Shown one piece after another: positions 38,948-47,825 of a DNA stretch of 64,000 nucleotides. The notes beneath the pieces were generated by a model. It was not told the DNA's origin, did not search any database, and saw only the letters and a list, made by a program, of their open reading frames with translations. This stretch comes from VRUE01 sp963745915. Lineage in GTDB: Bacteria > Actinomycetota > Thermoleophilia > Solirubrobacterales > 70-9. Numbering within the stretch: position 1 is the stretch's first letter; each line of letters starts with the position of its first letter. The position numbers were made by a program, and so were the translations under genes. The stretch is from the NCBI GenBank assembly GCA_963745915.1, contig CAVUZA010000002.1, positions 496,001 through 560,000 on the forward strand, written 5' to 3'.

Positions 38948-40216
38948 ATGGGGCGCAAGGCGAATCCGGCTCGGTCCGCTTCGCCCGGCGCCCTCGACCT
39001 GCTCCGCGCGCGCGAGTTCCGGCTGCTCTTCGGCGGCCAGGCGGTGTCCGTGCTGGGCGACCGGATGGCGATCGTGGCGCTCGCCTTCGCGGTGCTGGAG
39101 ATCGGCGGCTCGGCCTCCGAGGTCGGGCTGGTCCTGGCCGCGGGAGCGTTCCCGCTGCTGGCGACGGTGCTGGTCGGCGGGGTGGTCGCCGACCGGGCCT
39201 CGCGCCGGGCCGTGATGGTCGCCGCGGACCTGGCGCGGGTGGCGAGCCAGGGCGCGATGGCGGCCCTGCTCCTGGCCGGGGCGGCGGAGGTTTGGATGCT
39301 GGCGCTGCTGGCCGGCGTCACCGGTGCCGCCACCGGCTTCTTCAGCCCGGCGTCGACCGGCCTGCTGCCCGAGGTCGTCCTCGCCGAGCAGCTGCAGCCG
39401 GCGAACGGGCTGCGGGCGAGCGCCGTCTCCACCGGCGAGATCGCCGGCCCGGTCCTCGGCGGCGTGCTGGTCGCCGCCGCCGGGGCGGGCTGGGCGATCG
39501 CGATCGACGCGACGACGTTCGCGCTGAGCGCCGTCTGCCTGGCGCTGCTGCGGCTGCCGGCCCGGGTCGCGCCGCCGCGCAGCGCCTTCGTCGCCGACCT
39601 GCGCCAGGGCTGGGCCGCCTTCCGCTCGCGCCGGTGGGTCTGGGCCTTCGTCCTCTACTTCGCGATCGGCAACCTGCTCTGGGGCGCCTGGAACGCGCTC
39701 GGGCCGGTCGTCGCCGAGCGCGACCTCGGCGGTGCGGCGGCCTGGGGCACGATCCTCGCTGCGGTCGGAGCCGGGGCGCTCGCCGGCAGCCTGCTGGCGA
39801 CGCGGGTCAGGCCACGCCGGCCGCTGCTGCTCGCCGCCCTCGCCGACGGGCTCTTCGCCCTGCCGCTGGCCCTCATGGCCGCGGCCACCTCGGTGCCGCT
39901 GATCGCCGTCGGCGCGGCCCTCTCCGGCGCCGGGGTCGCGCTCGCGATCACCATCTGGGAGTCGACCTTGCAGCGCCACATCCCCGCCGCGTCGCTCTCC
40001 CGGGTCAGCTCCTACGACTGGTTCGGCTCGCTCGCCTTCAACCCCCTGGGACTCGCCATCTGGGGCCCGCTCGCCGCCGCGATCGGCATCGGCGTCTCGC
40101 TCTGGCTGGCCTTCGGCCTAGCCGTCGCCCTCACCCTGGCGCTGATCAGCGTGCCGGAGATCCGCCACCTGCCCGCTGGGCCCGCCCAGTCACCGATCGC
40201 CGCGGAGCAACTCTGA
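38948..40216 (+). CDS. MFS transporter (enterobactin-exporter-like, DHA3)
   Basis: A 422-residue, 12-helix major facilitator. The opening REFRLLFGGQAVSVLGDRMAIVALAFAVL, loop VADRASRRAVMV, and FSPASTGLLPEVVLAEQLQPANGLRASAVSTGEIAGPVLGGVLV are typical of the DHA3/MFS_3 group of drug or siderophore exporters. The ATG at 38948 is 18 bases after the phosphoribosyltransferase stop, so the two may share a transcript. The second MFS at 52322 is from the same group. Confidence 0.85.
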   Translation: MGRKANPARSASPGALDLLRAREFRLLFGGQAVSVLGDRMAIVALAFAVLEIGGSASEVGLVLAAGAFPLLATVLVGGVVADRASRRAVMVAADLARVASQGAMAALLLAGAAEVWMLALLAGVTGAATGFFSPASTGLLPEVVLAEQLQPANGLRASAVSTGEIAGPVLGGVLVAAAGAGWAIAIDATTFALSAVCLALLRLPARVAPPRSAFVADLRQGWAAFRSRRWVWAFVLYFAIGNLLWGAWNALGPVVAERDLGGAAAWGTILAAVGAGALAGSLLATRVRPRRPLLLAALADGLFALPLALMAAATSVPLIAVGAALSGAGVALAITIWESTLQRHIPAASLSRVSSYDWFGSLAFNPLGLAIWGPLAAAIGIGVSLWLAFGLAVALTLALISVPEIRHLPAGPAQSPIAAEQL

Positions 40217-40230
40217 CTTGGCCTGGTGAA

Positions 40231-41022
40231 TCACTGCGCGAGCTCCTGGGCTAGCTTGCGGGGCGCGACGGGCCAGCGAATGTGCCAGGCGCTGTCGCGA
40301 TAGGCGCCGTTAGACCCTCGCAGACGGGGATCCAGATCGAGGTCGGAGCTTGGCGGCGCCAGCGGCTCGAGCGCGCCAGCCAGTCCGGCGAGCTCCAGGC
40401 CGTCGACGAGGGAGCCGATTCGCCGCAGGGCGGGACCGGCGCCGAGCCACCTGGCCAGGTCAAGCAGACGGTCGGGAGCGGGGCTCGAAGCGGCCAGCGC
40501 TTCTGCGAGAGGGAGGTGGCCGCCGACGAGATCCGGGCGGGCGGCGGCATCCAGCAGCGCTCGCTCCAGGTTGGAGACGACGGCCCCGTGCCCGGCGGAC
40601 TCGGCGCCGATCCCGACGGTGGCGGAGCGCTCGTGGATGACGCTCAGGGGACGCCCGCTGACCAAGCTGCCGGAAAAGCGATGCGGGGAGGCGATCTGGA
40701 TGGTCCGCACCGGCCGGGTCAGAAGACCGTGGAAGTCGAGCGCGGAGCGGTAGGCGATCCTGTGCGATCGCCCGTCGACCAGCGCCGCAACGGCGAGCGA
40801 CACGTCCTCCGACGACGCTCGGGTTCCCAGGAGGCCGATCTGGCGAATCGCGTACCGGCCGCCGGCGACCCGGTCGACCAGACCCGCCCGGCGCCAACGC
40901 GCGAGCAGATTCGATGCGGCACTCGGTGAGAGCCCCAGCTCTTCGCGCAGCTCTCGGCTCGTCAGCGTCGCCTGGCCCGCGGCAAGGCGATCGTCAAGGG
41001 GTTTCAGCGACATACGAGCCAT
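40231..41022 (-). CDS. AbiEi-family winged-helix protein (orphan type IV antitoxin-like)
   Basis: A 263-residue protein. An N-terminal winged helix (LTSRELREELGLSPSAASNLLARWRRAGLVDRVAGGRYAI) is followed by an AbiEi C-terminal region (HRIAYRSALDFHGLLTRPVRTIQIASPHR, LERALLDAAARPDLVGG). AbiEi normally represses its own operon and neutralises the nucleotidyltransferase AbiEii, but no such gene follows. Upstream lies an AT-rich promoter region with GCGTGA/TCACGC. ATG 41022 or 41013 are both possible starts. Confidence 0.8.
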   Translation of the reverse strand: MARMSLKPLDDRLAAGQATLTSRELREELGLSPSAASNLLARWRRAGLVDRVAGGRYAIRQIGLLGTRASSEDVSLAVAALVDGRSHRIAYRSALDFHGLLTRPVRTIQIASPHRFSGSLVSGRPLSVIHERSATVGIGAESAGHGAVVSNLERALLDAAARPDLVGGHLPLAEALAASSPAPDRLLDLARWLGAGPALRRIGSLVDGLELAGLAGALEPLAPPSSDLDLDPRLRGSNGAYRDSAWHIRWPVAPRKLAQELAQ

Positions 41023-41116
41023 TGGACTTCAATACGTAAAATACACGTCTAGCGTGAAAATCACGCAATGGAGTTAGGGGAGAACGGTCTCAGCCGCCGA
41101 TGACCGATCGGCAGGT

Positions 41117-42523
41117 TCAGCCGTTAGATCGGGCCGGCGCGGGGCCCGCGAGCTTTGCCATCGCCTCCAGCCCGGGGCCGGCGGCGGCGCGGAAGCGGTC
41201 TTCGGCGGCGGCCAGCCCGGGGGCGGCGGGCTCGCCGGGCGGGACGCGGGCGGGGTTGAGTGCGACGCGGTCGATCCACTCCTTGATGTCGGCCTCGGCG
41301 CCGAAGGCGAGCGAGGCGCGGCCGCCGAGGGCCTGCATCAGCGCCCAGTCGGCGGGGGTGTCGGAGAGCGGCGAGGGCGGGCAGACCCGGTTCTTCTCGG
41401 CGTCGTCGTCGCGGGTCGCCTCGACGTAGCCGATCAGCGCCGCCGCCAGGCAGGGGAAGCCGGCGCGGACCGGCTGGATCGTGATCGCCTCCTCGCCCCA
41501 GATCGGGACCAGCGGCGGGTAGCGCAGCCCGGCCGCGGCGCAGTGGACGACCGCCGCGTCCCTCTCGATCGCGACGTCCCCGTCGTCGAGCTCGATCCGC
41601 CCCGGCGCCAGCGCCCGGACGTGACCGCGCCGCACGACCCGCTCGATGCTGCGCAGGAGGTCGAGCTCCCAGCGGGCCAGCGTCGGCGTCTTCGCCATCG
41701 TCGGCGTCAGCGAGGGGTCGATGCGGAGCATCACCCCGGCCGCCTCCATGCGCAGGAAGAGGTCGTCGGGCGAGGAGGCCTCGCGCGCCGCCTCCATCGT
41801 GTCGGCGGCCATGCCGATGAACACCGCCGGGTCGGGCTGGACGACCGCGCGGTCGAGCATCCACGGCTCGCGCGGACGGACCCAGCAGATCGAGTCCGGG
41901 TCGACGCCGTTGCCGAGCAGCCAGACGCAGGCGTCGGTCGCCGTCTTGCCCGAGCCGACGACGACGTACTCCCCCGGCGCGCTCTCCAGCTTCGGCAGCT
42001 CGTTGACCGGCAGCGCCCGGGCCCCGTCGGCGACGGCGAAGGGCGGCGCGGTGGTCGCCGGGATCTCGGGCGCGAGGTAGCGGGCGTCGACGATCCTGCA
42101 GCCCGGGCCGGCCCGGTAGCGCTCGCCGCTGAGGCGGGAGACGAAGGAGCCGTCGCCCAGGTACTCGCAGCTCGGGTGGAACTCGACCCGGCCCGAGGGC
42201 ACCAGCTTCTCGTTCAGCACCCGCTGGTAGTAGGCGCAGACCTCGGCGGCGCTGGCCCGCTCGTACAGGCCGGCCTCGGGACCTTCGCTCTGGGTCGATC
42301 CGGTGCCCAGCACGGTCGAGGCGACGCCGTAGAACGACGAGGCCTGGTGCAGCTGCACGAACGGGTAGGCGTCGAGCCAGTGGCCGCCCGGCCCGTGGCG
42401 GCGGTCGACCAGGGCGACCCGCGCGTCCGCATGAGCGGTCAGGGCATCGGCGAAAGCCATGCCCGACGCGCCCGCACCGACCACCAGGTAGTCAGCCTCG
42501 AGCCCTCGTGGCATCGCAGCCAT
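41117..42523 (-). CDS. FAD/NAD(P)-binding oxidoreductase
   Basis: About 468 residues. The N-terminal FAD-binding site is DYLVVGAGASGMAFADAL, followed by VDRRHGPGGHWLDAYPFVQLHQASSFYGV. A second nucleotide site EYVVVGSGKTATDACVWLL is present. The family resembles putative NAD(P)/FAD-dependent monooxygenases of actinobacteria, but I see no Baeyer-Villiger fingerprint. The substrate is unknown. The start is ATG 42523 (or 42514). Confidence 0.82.
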   Translation of the reverse strand: MAAMPRGLEADYLVVGAGASGMAFADALTAHADARVALVDRRHGPGGHWLDAYPFVQLHQASSFYGVASTVLGTGSTQSEGPEAGLYERASAAEVCAYYQRVLNEKLVPSGRVEFHPSCEYLGDGSFVSRLSGERYRAGPGCRIVDARYLAPEIPATTAPPFAVADGARALPVNELPKLESAPGEYVVVGSGKTATDACVWLLGNGVDPDSICWVRPREPWMLDRAVVQPDPAVFIGMAADTMEAAREASSPDDLFLRMEAAGVMLRIDPSLTPTMAKTPTLARWELDLLRSIERVVRRGHVRALAPGRIELDDGDVAIERDAAVVHCAAAGLRYPPLVPIWGEEAITIQPVRAGFPCLAAALIGYVEATRDDDAEKNRVCPPSPLSDTPADWALMQALGGRASLAFGAEADIKEWIDRVALNPARVPPGEPAAPGLAAAEDRFRAAAGPGLEAMAKLAGPAPARSNG

Positions 42524-42627
42524 TGAACCACGCGGCGGCCGCCGTTCGCTATTCGGCGCGTATCGCGTTGCGGCCACCGGCGAGTGCCCAGCCGGCGCAG
42601 GGGCGGCGAGCCGGCCCTGGACCGGCG

Positions 42628-42903
42628 TCAGCTATCCGGATCACGCAACGCCCGCTCCAGCGCCGCGGCGCCTACACCTTCCACCCGCACGATCTTGTTC
42701 CGCGACCTCGCACCCCAAACGACACTCACCTTCGATGGCGCCACCCCGATCCGCTTTGCGATCATCCGGCACAGGGCCTTGTTCGCCCTGCCATCCACCG
42801 GCGGCGCCGTCACTCGCGCCTGCAGGACCCCGCCCACCACTCCCATCAGTTGATCGCGGTGGCCGCGGGGGCGGAGCCGTACATCGATTCGGGCCTCGGG
42901 CAT
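42628..42903 (-). CDS. DUF167 (YggU) family protein
   Basis: A 91-residue alpha/beta protein with the family motif PPVDGRANKALCRMIAKRIGVAPSKVSVVWGARSRNKIVRV. It lies just downstream of the hydrogenase-like operon on the same strand (11-base gap), probably as the last gene. The function of the family is unknown. Confidence 0.85.
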   Translation of the reverse strand: MPEARIDVRLRPRGHRDQLMGVVGGVLQARVTAPPVDGRANKALCRMIAKRIGVAPSKVSVVWGARSRNKIVRVEGVGAAALERALRDPDS

Positions 42904-42914
42904 AGCGCCAACCC

Positions 42915-43379
42915 TCACCGAAGCCGCTCGGGAAAGCACGCCGCCAGGATGGCGTCGGCGATCGCCTGGGGCGGGGGCGGACACCCGGGAATCCGGACGT
43001 CGACCGGGAGCAGGGTTTCGAGCGGGCCGGCGAGCTCGTCGCCGGCACCGAGGACTCCGCATCCCAGGGCACAGTCGCCGAGGGCGGCCACCAGGCGCGG
43101 CTCGGGCATCGCCTCGTAGGCGGTCCGCAGCGACGCGGCCATGCGAGCGGTGACCGGACCGGTGACCAGCAGGACGTCGGCGTGACGGGGCGAGGCGACG
43201 ATGTCGAGGCCAAAGCGCTGCAGGTCGTACTGCGGGGCGGCGGTCGCGGTCAACTCGTGCTCGCAAGCGTTGCAGGAGCCGGCGTCGACGTGGCGGATCG
43301 CAAGCGAGCGAGCGCCGCCCCGCTTCGGCAACGCGGCTTCGCGGCGGACGCGCTGTAGGTGTCGCAGCAAGACGAACAT
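42915..43379 (-). CDS. hyfI: Hydrogenase-4-like small subunit (NuoB/HyfI family)
   Basis: A 154-residue iron-sulfur subunit related to complex I NuoB. Candidate ligands of the proximal [4Fe-4S] cluster are Cys36 and Cys39 in GSCNACEHEL, Cys103 in GDCALGCG, and Cys133 in PGCPPPP. It pairs with the large subunit encoded 2 bases upstream. M. tuberculosis Rv0082 is a likely counterpart by context. Confidence 0.85.
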   Translation of the reverse strand: MFVLLRHLQRVRREAALPKRGGARSLAIRHVDAGSCNACEHELTATAAPQYDLQRFGLDIVASPRHADVLLVTGPVTARMAASLRTAYEAMPEPRLVAALGDCALGCGVLGAGDELAGPLETLLPVDVRIPGCPPPPQAIADAILAACFPERLR

Positions 43380-43381
43380 GC

Positions 43382-44821
43382 TCAGCGATCCGCGCAGGCG
43401 TAACAGAGCTCGAAGCTCTTGTTGATCAGGGGAAAGTCCGGAACGAGGTTTTCCGCGGTGGCAAACGCCAGGGCCGGCCAGTTGGCATATGAGCCGGTGC
43501 GCAGATGCAGGCGCTCGAGGCGGAACTCGTCGTGCTCAACCGCGCAGACCGTCTCCCCGCGCGGGCTCTCGACCCGCGCCACCGCGAGCGCAACCGGTGC
43601 GCTGCGGGGGCTCGCGACCCCCGGAGGAAGCGGGCCGCAGAGCAACTCCTCGAGCGTCGCGAAGACCTCGACGAGCTCGAGGGCCCGGACCTCGAGCCGA
43701 GCAGCAACGTCCCCTAGGGCGCGGGACGGGATCGCGGCCGAGAAGGACGAGCCATAGGAGAGCCGGGGACTGGCCGAGCGCGCGTCGGTCCTCACCCCCG
43801 CGGCACGTGCGGCGGGGCCGACGGCGCCGAGCCGGACCGCGTCGTCGTGACCGAGGATTCCCACTCCCTCGAGCCGAGCCTGGACCGAAGGAGAGAACTG
43901 AATCTCGCGCCACGCTCTGGCGGTGTCCTGGCCCAACTCGCGAAGCTCTGCTCGAGCCCGGTCGGTCGCCCCCGAACTCAGCTCGAGCGCGCTGGCGCCC
44001 ACCTCGACCGATCCGAACAGAAAGCGGTGACCCGAGAGGGCCTCGTTGAGCCGCATCGCGCGCTCCTTCAGCGCCGCGAAGGCCATGTTCCCGGCCGCGA
44101 ACCCGACGCCGGCGCAGACCGCGGCGATGTCGTTGAGGTGGTTGTAGAGGCGCTCCAGCTCGAGCAGCGAGGTGCGGGCACGCCGCAGCTCCCGCGAAGG
44201 CACCAGCCCGATCGCGCCCTCACAGGCCAGCGCGTAGGCAACCGAGTTGGCCACCGCGCAGGCGCCGCAGGCTCGCTGGGCAAAGGCCAGCCCCTCGGCG
44301 AGCCCCTGGCCCTCCGCGGCGCGCTCCAGGCCGCGGTGCTTATAGAAGAGGCGCGGGTCGAGGTGGAGGATGCGCTCGCCGACCACATGGAAACGGAAGT
44401 GGCCGGACTCGATCACCCCGGCGTGCACCGGGCCGACGGCGATCTGGTGGACCCCGTCCCCGCCAACCGGGATGGTCCAGCTGGAGGTGTCCGCGGGGTG
44501 GGCTACCAGCGGGCGCAGCGGCTCGTGGCCGTCGAACCGCAGGCCGTAGAGATCGTGGGCCTCGCGCTCGTCCCACTGCGCGGCGGGAATGAGGTCGACG
44601 ATCGAGGGCAGCTCGCCGCCGGCGGGGCGGGTGGTGAGGATCAGCGTGTGGGCGCCCTCGGCAAAGAGCGCGTGCCAGCGCTTCTGCCCGCCCAGGCGGT
44701 CGGCAAAGGCTCCGCAGAAGCGCCCGCCGGCGGCGATCGCGCCGGAGCAGGCCTCACGCCACGCCGGCGCCGCGACGTCCTCCCGCTCGACACCCTGGTG
44801 CGCCGATGCGTCTGGGCTCAC
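43382..44821 (-). CDS. hyfG: Hydrogenase-4-like large subunit (NuoC-NuoD fusion, HyfG/HycE family)
   Basis: A 479-residue protein. The N-terminal NuoC-like part ends with AQWDEREAHDLYGLRFDGHEPLRPL, followed by the NuoD/[NiFe]-hydrogenase large-subunit fold. Both metal-site pairs are kept: C185-GA-C188 (RACGAC, normally RxCGxC) and C473-YA-C476 (ELCYAC, normally DPCxxC), whereas the His usually found after the first pair is replaced (AVANS). This suggests a metal site may persist, but hydrogenase activity is not certain. The GTG start overlaps the stop of hyfF (GTGA). Confidence 0.85.
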   Translation of the reverse strand: MSPDASAHQGVEREDVAAPAWREACSGAIAAGGRFCGAFADRLGGQKRWHALFAEGAHTLILTTRPAGGELPSIVDLIPAAQWDEREAHDLYGLRFDGHEPLRPLVAHPADTSSWTIPVGGDGVHQIAVGPVHAGVIESGHFRFHVVGERILHLDPRLFYKHRGLERAAEGQGLAEGLAFAQRACGACAVANSVAYALACEGAIGLVPSRELRRARTSLLELERLYNHLNDIAAVCAGVGFAAGNMAFAALKERAMRLNEALSGHRFLFGSVEVGASALELSSGATDRARAELRELGQDTARAWREIQFSPSVQARLEGVGILGHDDAVRLGAVGPAARAAGVRTDARSASPRLSYGSSFSAAIPSRALGDVAARLEVRALELVEVFATLEELLCGPLPPGVASPRSAPVALAVARVESPRGETVCAVEHDEFRLERLHLRTGSYANWPALAFATAENLVPDFPLINKSFELCYACADR

Positions 44822-46302
44822 GTGCCGCTTCCCGTCAGTGCCGCGACGATGTCCGATCCCGGCAGGGCGTAGGCGGCCACTGTCAGCGCGAGCAGGGCGA
44901 CGGCCGCAGCGCCAGCGAGAATGCCGATCGCCCGCGCCGAGCGGGAAGGACGGAGGCGCAGGCCCCGTCTCTCCCCCATCAGCCCCTCCAGCAGAGCGTG
45001 GGCCAGGCCGAGGAAGCCGAGGGCGAGCAGGACTGCGGCGATCGAGGAGACCGCGATCAGGCCGGCGTCCATCCCGCCGAGCAGGATCATCACCTCGGAG
45101 ACGAAGAGCGGCGACGGCGGCAGGCCCGAGAGCGAGAAGAGGCTCACCGACATCGCGGTGGCCGTCGGCACGCTCGCCCGGGCGAGGCCCCGAGGCGCCC
45201 TCTCGGCCGTGCCGGGATCCTGGCGCAGCAGCGGGATCGCCGTGTAGAAGCCGAGCGCCTTCGCGATGCCATGCCCCGCAACGTGAACGACGACGCCGGC
45301 GATCGCCAGCGGGGTGCCGAAGCCGATCCCAAGGGCGAGGATGCCCATGTGCTCCAGGCTCGAGTAGGCCAGCAGCCGCTTCCACGGCAGGGGCCGCCAG
45401 AGGAACGGGATCGCGACCAGCAGCGAGACGATCCCGAAGCCGATGAAGAGCTGCCGGACGGCGCCGGGCCCGAGCGCCGGTTCAAGCGCGAGCTTGGTCC
45501 GCCAGGCGATCAGCAGGACGGTCGGCAACAGCACCGCGGAGAGCATGGCGCTGACCGGCGCCGGCGCCTCGCTGTGCGCGTCGGGCAGCCAGTTGTGCAC
45601 CGGTGCCCAGCCGATCTTGCCGGCCAGTCCGACGAGGACGAGCAGGAAGGCCACGAGCGTCGCCTGCCCCGGCAACCGCGCACCGAGCTGGTCCAGCGCC
45701 TGCCAGTCGAGGCGGCCAAGGCCGGGCCCGTCCGGGCCGGCGGCGACGAAGAGCACCAGGATCCCCAGCAGGGCGACGGCGAGGCCCAGCGTGGTGAGCA
45801 CGACGTACTTCCAGCCCGCCTCGAGCGCGCTGCGCTTGCCGCTGAAGGCGACGAGCAGCGCCGAGGCAGCGGTGCTCGCCTCGATCAGCAGCCAGGCGAG
45901 AGCGAGATTGCCCGCCAGCGGCAGGGCGAGCAGCGCCACCCAAAAGAGGTTGAAGGCTGCGTAGTACCAGGCGTGCGAGCGCCGCGCCGTGAACCAGCTG
46001 CGGCCCGCGTGGCGCAAATAGAGCGGCGACATCGCGGCGCTGGCAAAGCCGACGGCGGCGGCCAGCGCCAGAAACACGCCCCCGGCCGTGTCGAGGACAT
46101 ACCAACTGCCCCGGGCGGCGACGCCGGGCGCTGCGACCAACCCGACGACGGCAAGCGCGAGGGCGAGCGCCGCCGTCAAGGTCGACGCAATCAGGTTGAG
46201 CCGATCTGCGGCACGGGGCGAGGGCATCAGCCACACCAGCAGGGCAGTGCCCAGCGGAACCGCGAGGACCGCGGCGATCAGCGCCGGGGTGGCGTCAGTC
46301 AC
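44818..46302 (-). CDS. hyfF: Proton-antiporter-like membrane subunit (HyfF/NuoN family)
   Basis: About 494 residues with 13-14 hydrophobic helices. The antiporter signature is visible: GKIGWAPVHNWLPDAHSEAPAPVSAMLSAVLLP with the conserved Lys and His-containing loop, and the broken-helix region KRLLAYSSLEHMGILALGIGFG. HGIAKALGFYTAIPLL fits the Hyf group. It probably moves H+ or Na+ as part of the complex. M. tuberculosis Rv0086 (HycQ) is the likely counterpart. Confidence 0.88.
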   Translation of the reverse strand: MTDATPALIAAVLAVPLGTALLVWLMPSPRAADRLNLIASTLTAALALALAVVGLVAAPGVAARGSWYVLDTAGGVFLALAAAVGFASAAMSPLYLRHAGRSWFTARRSHAWYYAAFNLFWVALLALPLAGNLALAWLLIEASTAASALLVAFSGKRSALEAGWKYVVLTTLGLAVALLGILVLFVAAGPDGPGLGRLDWQALDQLGARLPGQATLVAFLLVLVGLAGKIGWAPVHNWLPDAHSEAPAPVSAMLSAVLLPTVLLIAWRTKLALEPALGPGAVRQLFIGFGIVSLLVAIPFLWRPLPWKRLLAYSSLEHMGILALGIGFGTPLAIAGVVVHVAGHGIAKALGFYTAIPLLRQDPGTAERAPRGLARASVPTATAMSVSLFSLSGLPPSPLFVSEVMILLGGMDAGLIAVSSIAAVLLALGFLGLAHALLEGLMGERRGLRLRPSRSARAIGILAGAAAVALLALTVAAYALPGSDIVAALTGSGT

Positions 46303-46912
46303 GAAGCCCCCTCAGGAGGTCGGTATCCCCCGTGCCGACCTCGGCGTGGATCTTGTGGGTGAAGGCGGCCGCCACGGTCACCACGAGCACCAGGTCGAAC
46401 AGCACGCCGAGCTCGATCAGCGACGGCAGCCCGCCCGGAACCGAGATCGCGAGCAGGTAAACGCCGTTCTCGGCAACCAGGATCCCGAGCACCTGCAGGA
46501 GCGCCGGCCGCCGCATGACGACGATCGCGATCCCGATGCAGAGCAGTGCCACCGAGCCATGCTCGGCGGCCGGATCGCCGAGCCCGAGCGGCGGGATCGC
46601 AGCGACGGCTGCAAGCGCCACCACCGTGGCGACGAGCAACCGGACCACGAGGGTCGTGGCGGGCGTAACCAGGTAGGGCTCTGGCGTGCGGCGACGAGTG
46701 AAGACCAGCAGCATCGGAAGCGCCACGGCGCGCGTGAGGAGGATGATCGCCGCGACCAGGAACGCAGTCGGCCGGTCGCCCGCAAGCGAGAGCGCCGCCG
46801 CCCCAAGCAGCATCGCCTGGGCGGCGACGAGCAAGGTCGCGAGGCTGCGACGGCGCACCAGCATCACGCCAAAGCCGAGCACGACGAGGACTGCGATCAC
46901 GGCCTCGCTCAC
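46295..46912 (-). CDS. hyfE: Hydrogenase-4-like membrane subunit HyfE
   Basis: A 205-residue protein with six or seven hydrophobic helices. It has the NuoK-like core (RRPALLQVLGILVAENGVYLLAISVPGGLPSLIELGVLFDLVLVV with its membrane Glu). HyfE is a fusion-type subunit unique to the Hyf/Mbx-like complexes. GTG start; the stop overlaps the hyfF start. Confidence 0.8.
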   Translation of the reverse strand: MSEAVIAVLVVLGFGVMLVRRRSLATLLVAAQAMLLGAAALSLAGDRPTAFLVAAIILLTRAVALPMLLVFTRRRTPEPYLVTPATTLVVRLLVATVVALAAVAAIPPLGLGDPAAEHGSVALLCIGIAIVVMRRPALLQVLGILVAENGVYLLAISVPGGLPSLIELGVLFDLVLVVTVAAAFTHKIHAEVGTGDTDLLRGLRD

Positions 46913-46913
46913 G

Positions 46914-47825
46914 TCAACCCACCAACCGGCTGATCAGCCCGACGAGAGCGAGGAGGGAACCGCCGGCGAGCAGCGCCGGGGCGCGCAGGATCCGCATCTT
47001 CGCCTGGGCGGTCTCCGTAAGGGCAAGTGCTACGCAGAGCACGGCGACGCCGGCGGTGAGGCAGGCGAGCTGGGCCCCGAACCCTCCCCAGTGCGGAAGG
47101 AAGAGCTCGGTTGCGAGGACGAGGAAGATCCAGTGCCGGGCCGCCGCACTCCACTCCAGGAGGGCCAGGTCGCGGCCGGCGTACTCGAGCAGCGGACCCT
47201 CGTGAATCATCGTCAGCTCCAGATGGGTGTCCGGATTGTCGATCGGCTGGCGCCCGGTCTCAACCAGGACGACGAGGGCGAAGCCAGCGGCGGCGCACCA
47301 GTGGGCCGGTTCTCCCCAGATCGCCGAGCCGCTCGCGGCGGCGCTCATCGCCACCAGGTCGGTGCTGCCAGCGGGCGCCGCGGCGAGGATCAGCACCAGG
47401 AGGAGGAGCGCCTCGGCGGAGACCGAGAGGGTCAGGTCGCGGCTCGACCCCATCAGGGCGAAACCCGACCCGCTGTCCCAGCCGGCCGCAGCCAGGGCAA
47501 ATCTCGCCAGGGCGAGCAAGCCGACGAGGACGATCGCGTCGTTGCCCAGCGGCCAGCCGGGTGAGAGGTCGGCGATCGGCACCAGGAACAGGGCGAGGAT
47601 CAGCGCCGCGACCACGAGACACGGTGCCAGCCGGTAGATGACCGTGGTCGGCTGGGGGTCGACGAGCGTCTTCCCCCAGAGCCGGCGCAGCTCCCGGTAG
47701 GGCTGCAGCGCGGAGGGACCGCGGCGCCCCTGCAGGCGGGCCTTGACTGACTGGATCGCCCCGGGAAGCAGCGGGGCAAGGGCGAGCCCACCGACGATCT
47801 GGATCGCTCCGGCGAGGGCGCTCAT
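46914..47825 (-). CDS. hyfC: Hydrogenase-4-like membrane subunit HyfC (NuoH family)
   Basis: A 303-residue, eight-helix protein with the NuoH/HycD signature RLQGRRGPSALQPYRELRRLWGK and GRQPIDNPDTHLELTMIHEGPLLEYAGRDLALLEW. The conserved Glu residues form the link between the hydrophilic arm and the membrane arm. M. tuberculosis Rv0084 (HycD) is the counterpart. Confidence 0.88.
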   Translation of the reverse strand: MSALAGAIQIVGGLALAPLLPGAIQSVKARLQGRRGPSALQPYRELRRLWGKTLVDPQPTTVIYRLAPCLVVAALILALFLVPIADLSPGWPLGNDAIVLVGLLALARFALAAAGWDSGSGFALMGSSRDLTLSVSAEALLLLVLILAAAPAGSTDLVAMSAAASGSAIWGEPAHWCAAAGFALVVLVETGRQPIDNPDTHLELTMIHEGPLLEYAGRDLALLEWSAAARHWIFLVLATELFLPHWGGFGAQLACLTAGVAVLCVALALTETAQAKMRILRAPALLAGGSLLALVGLISRLVG

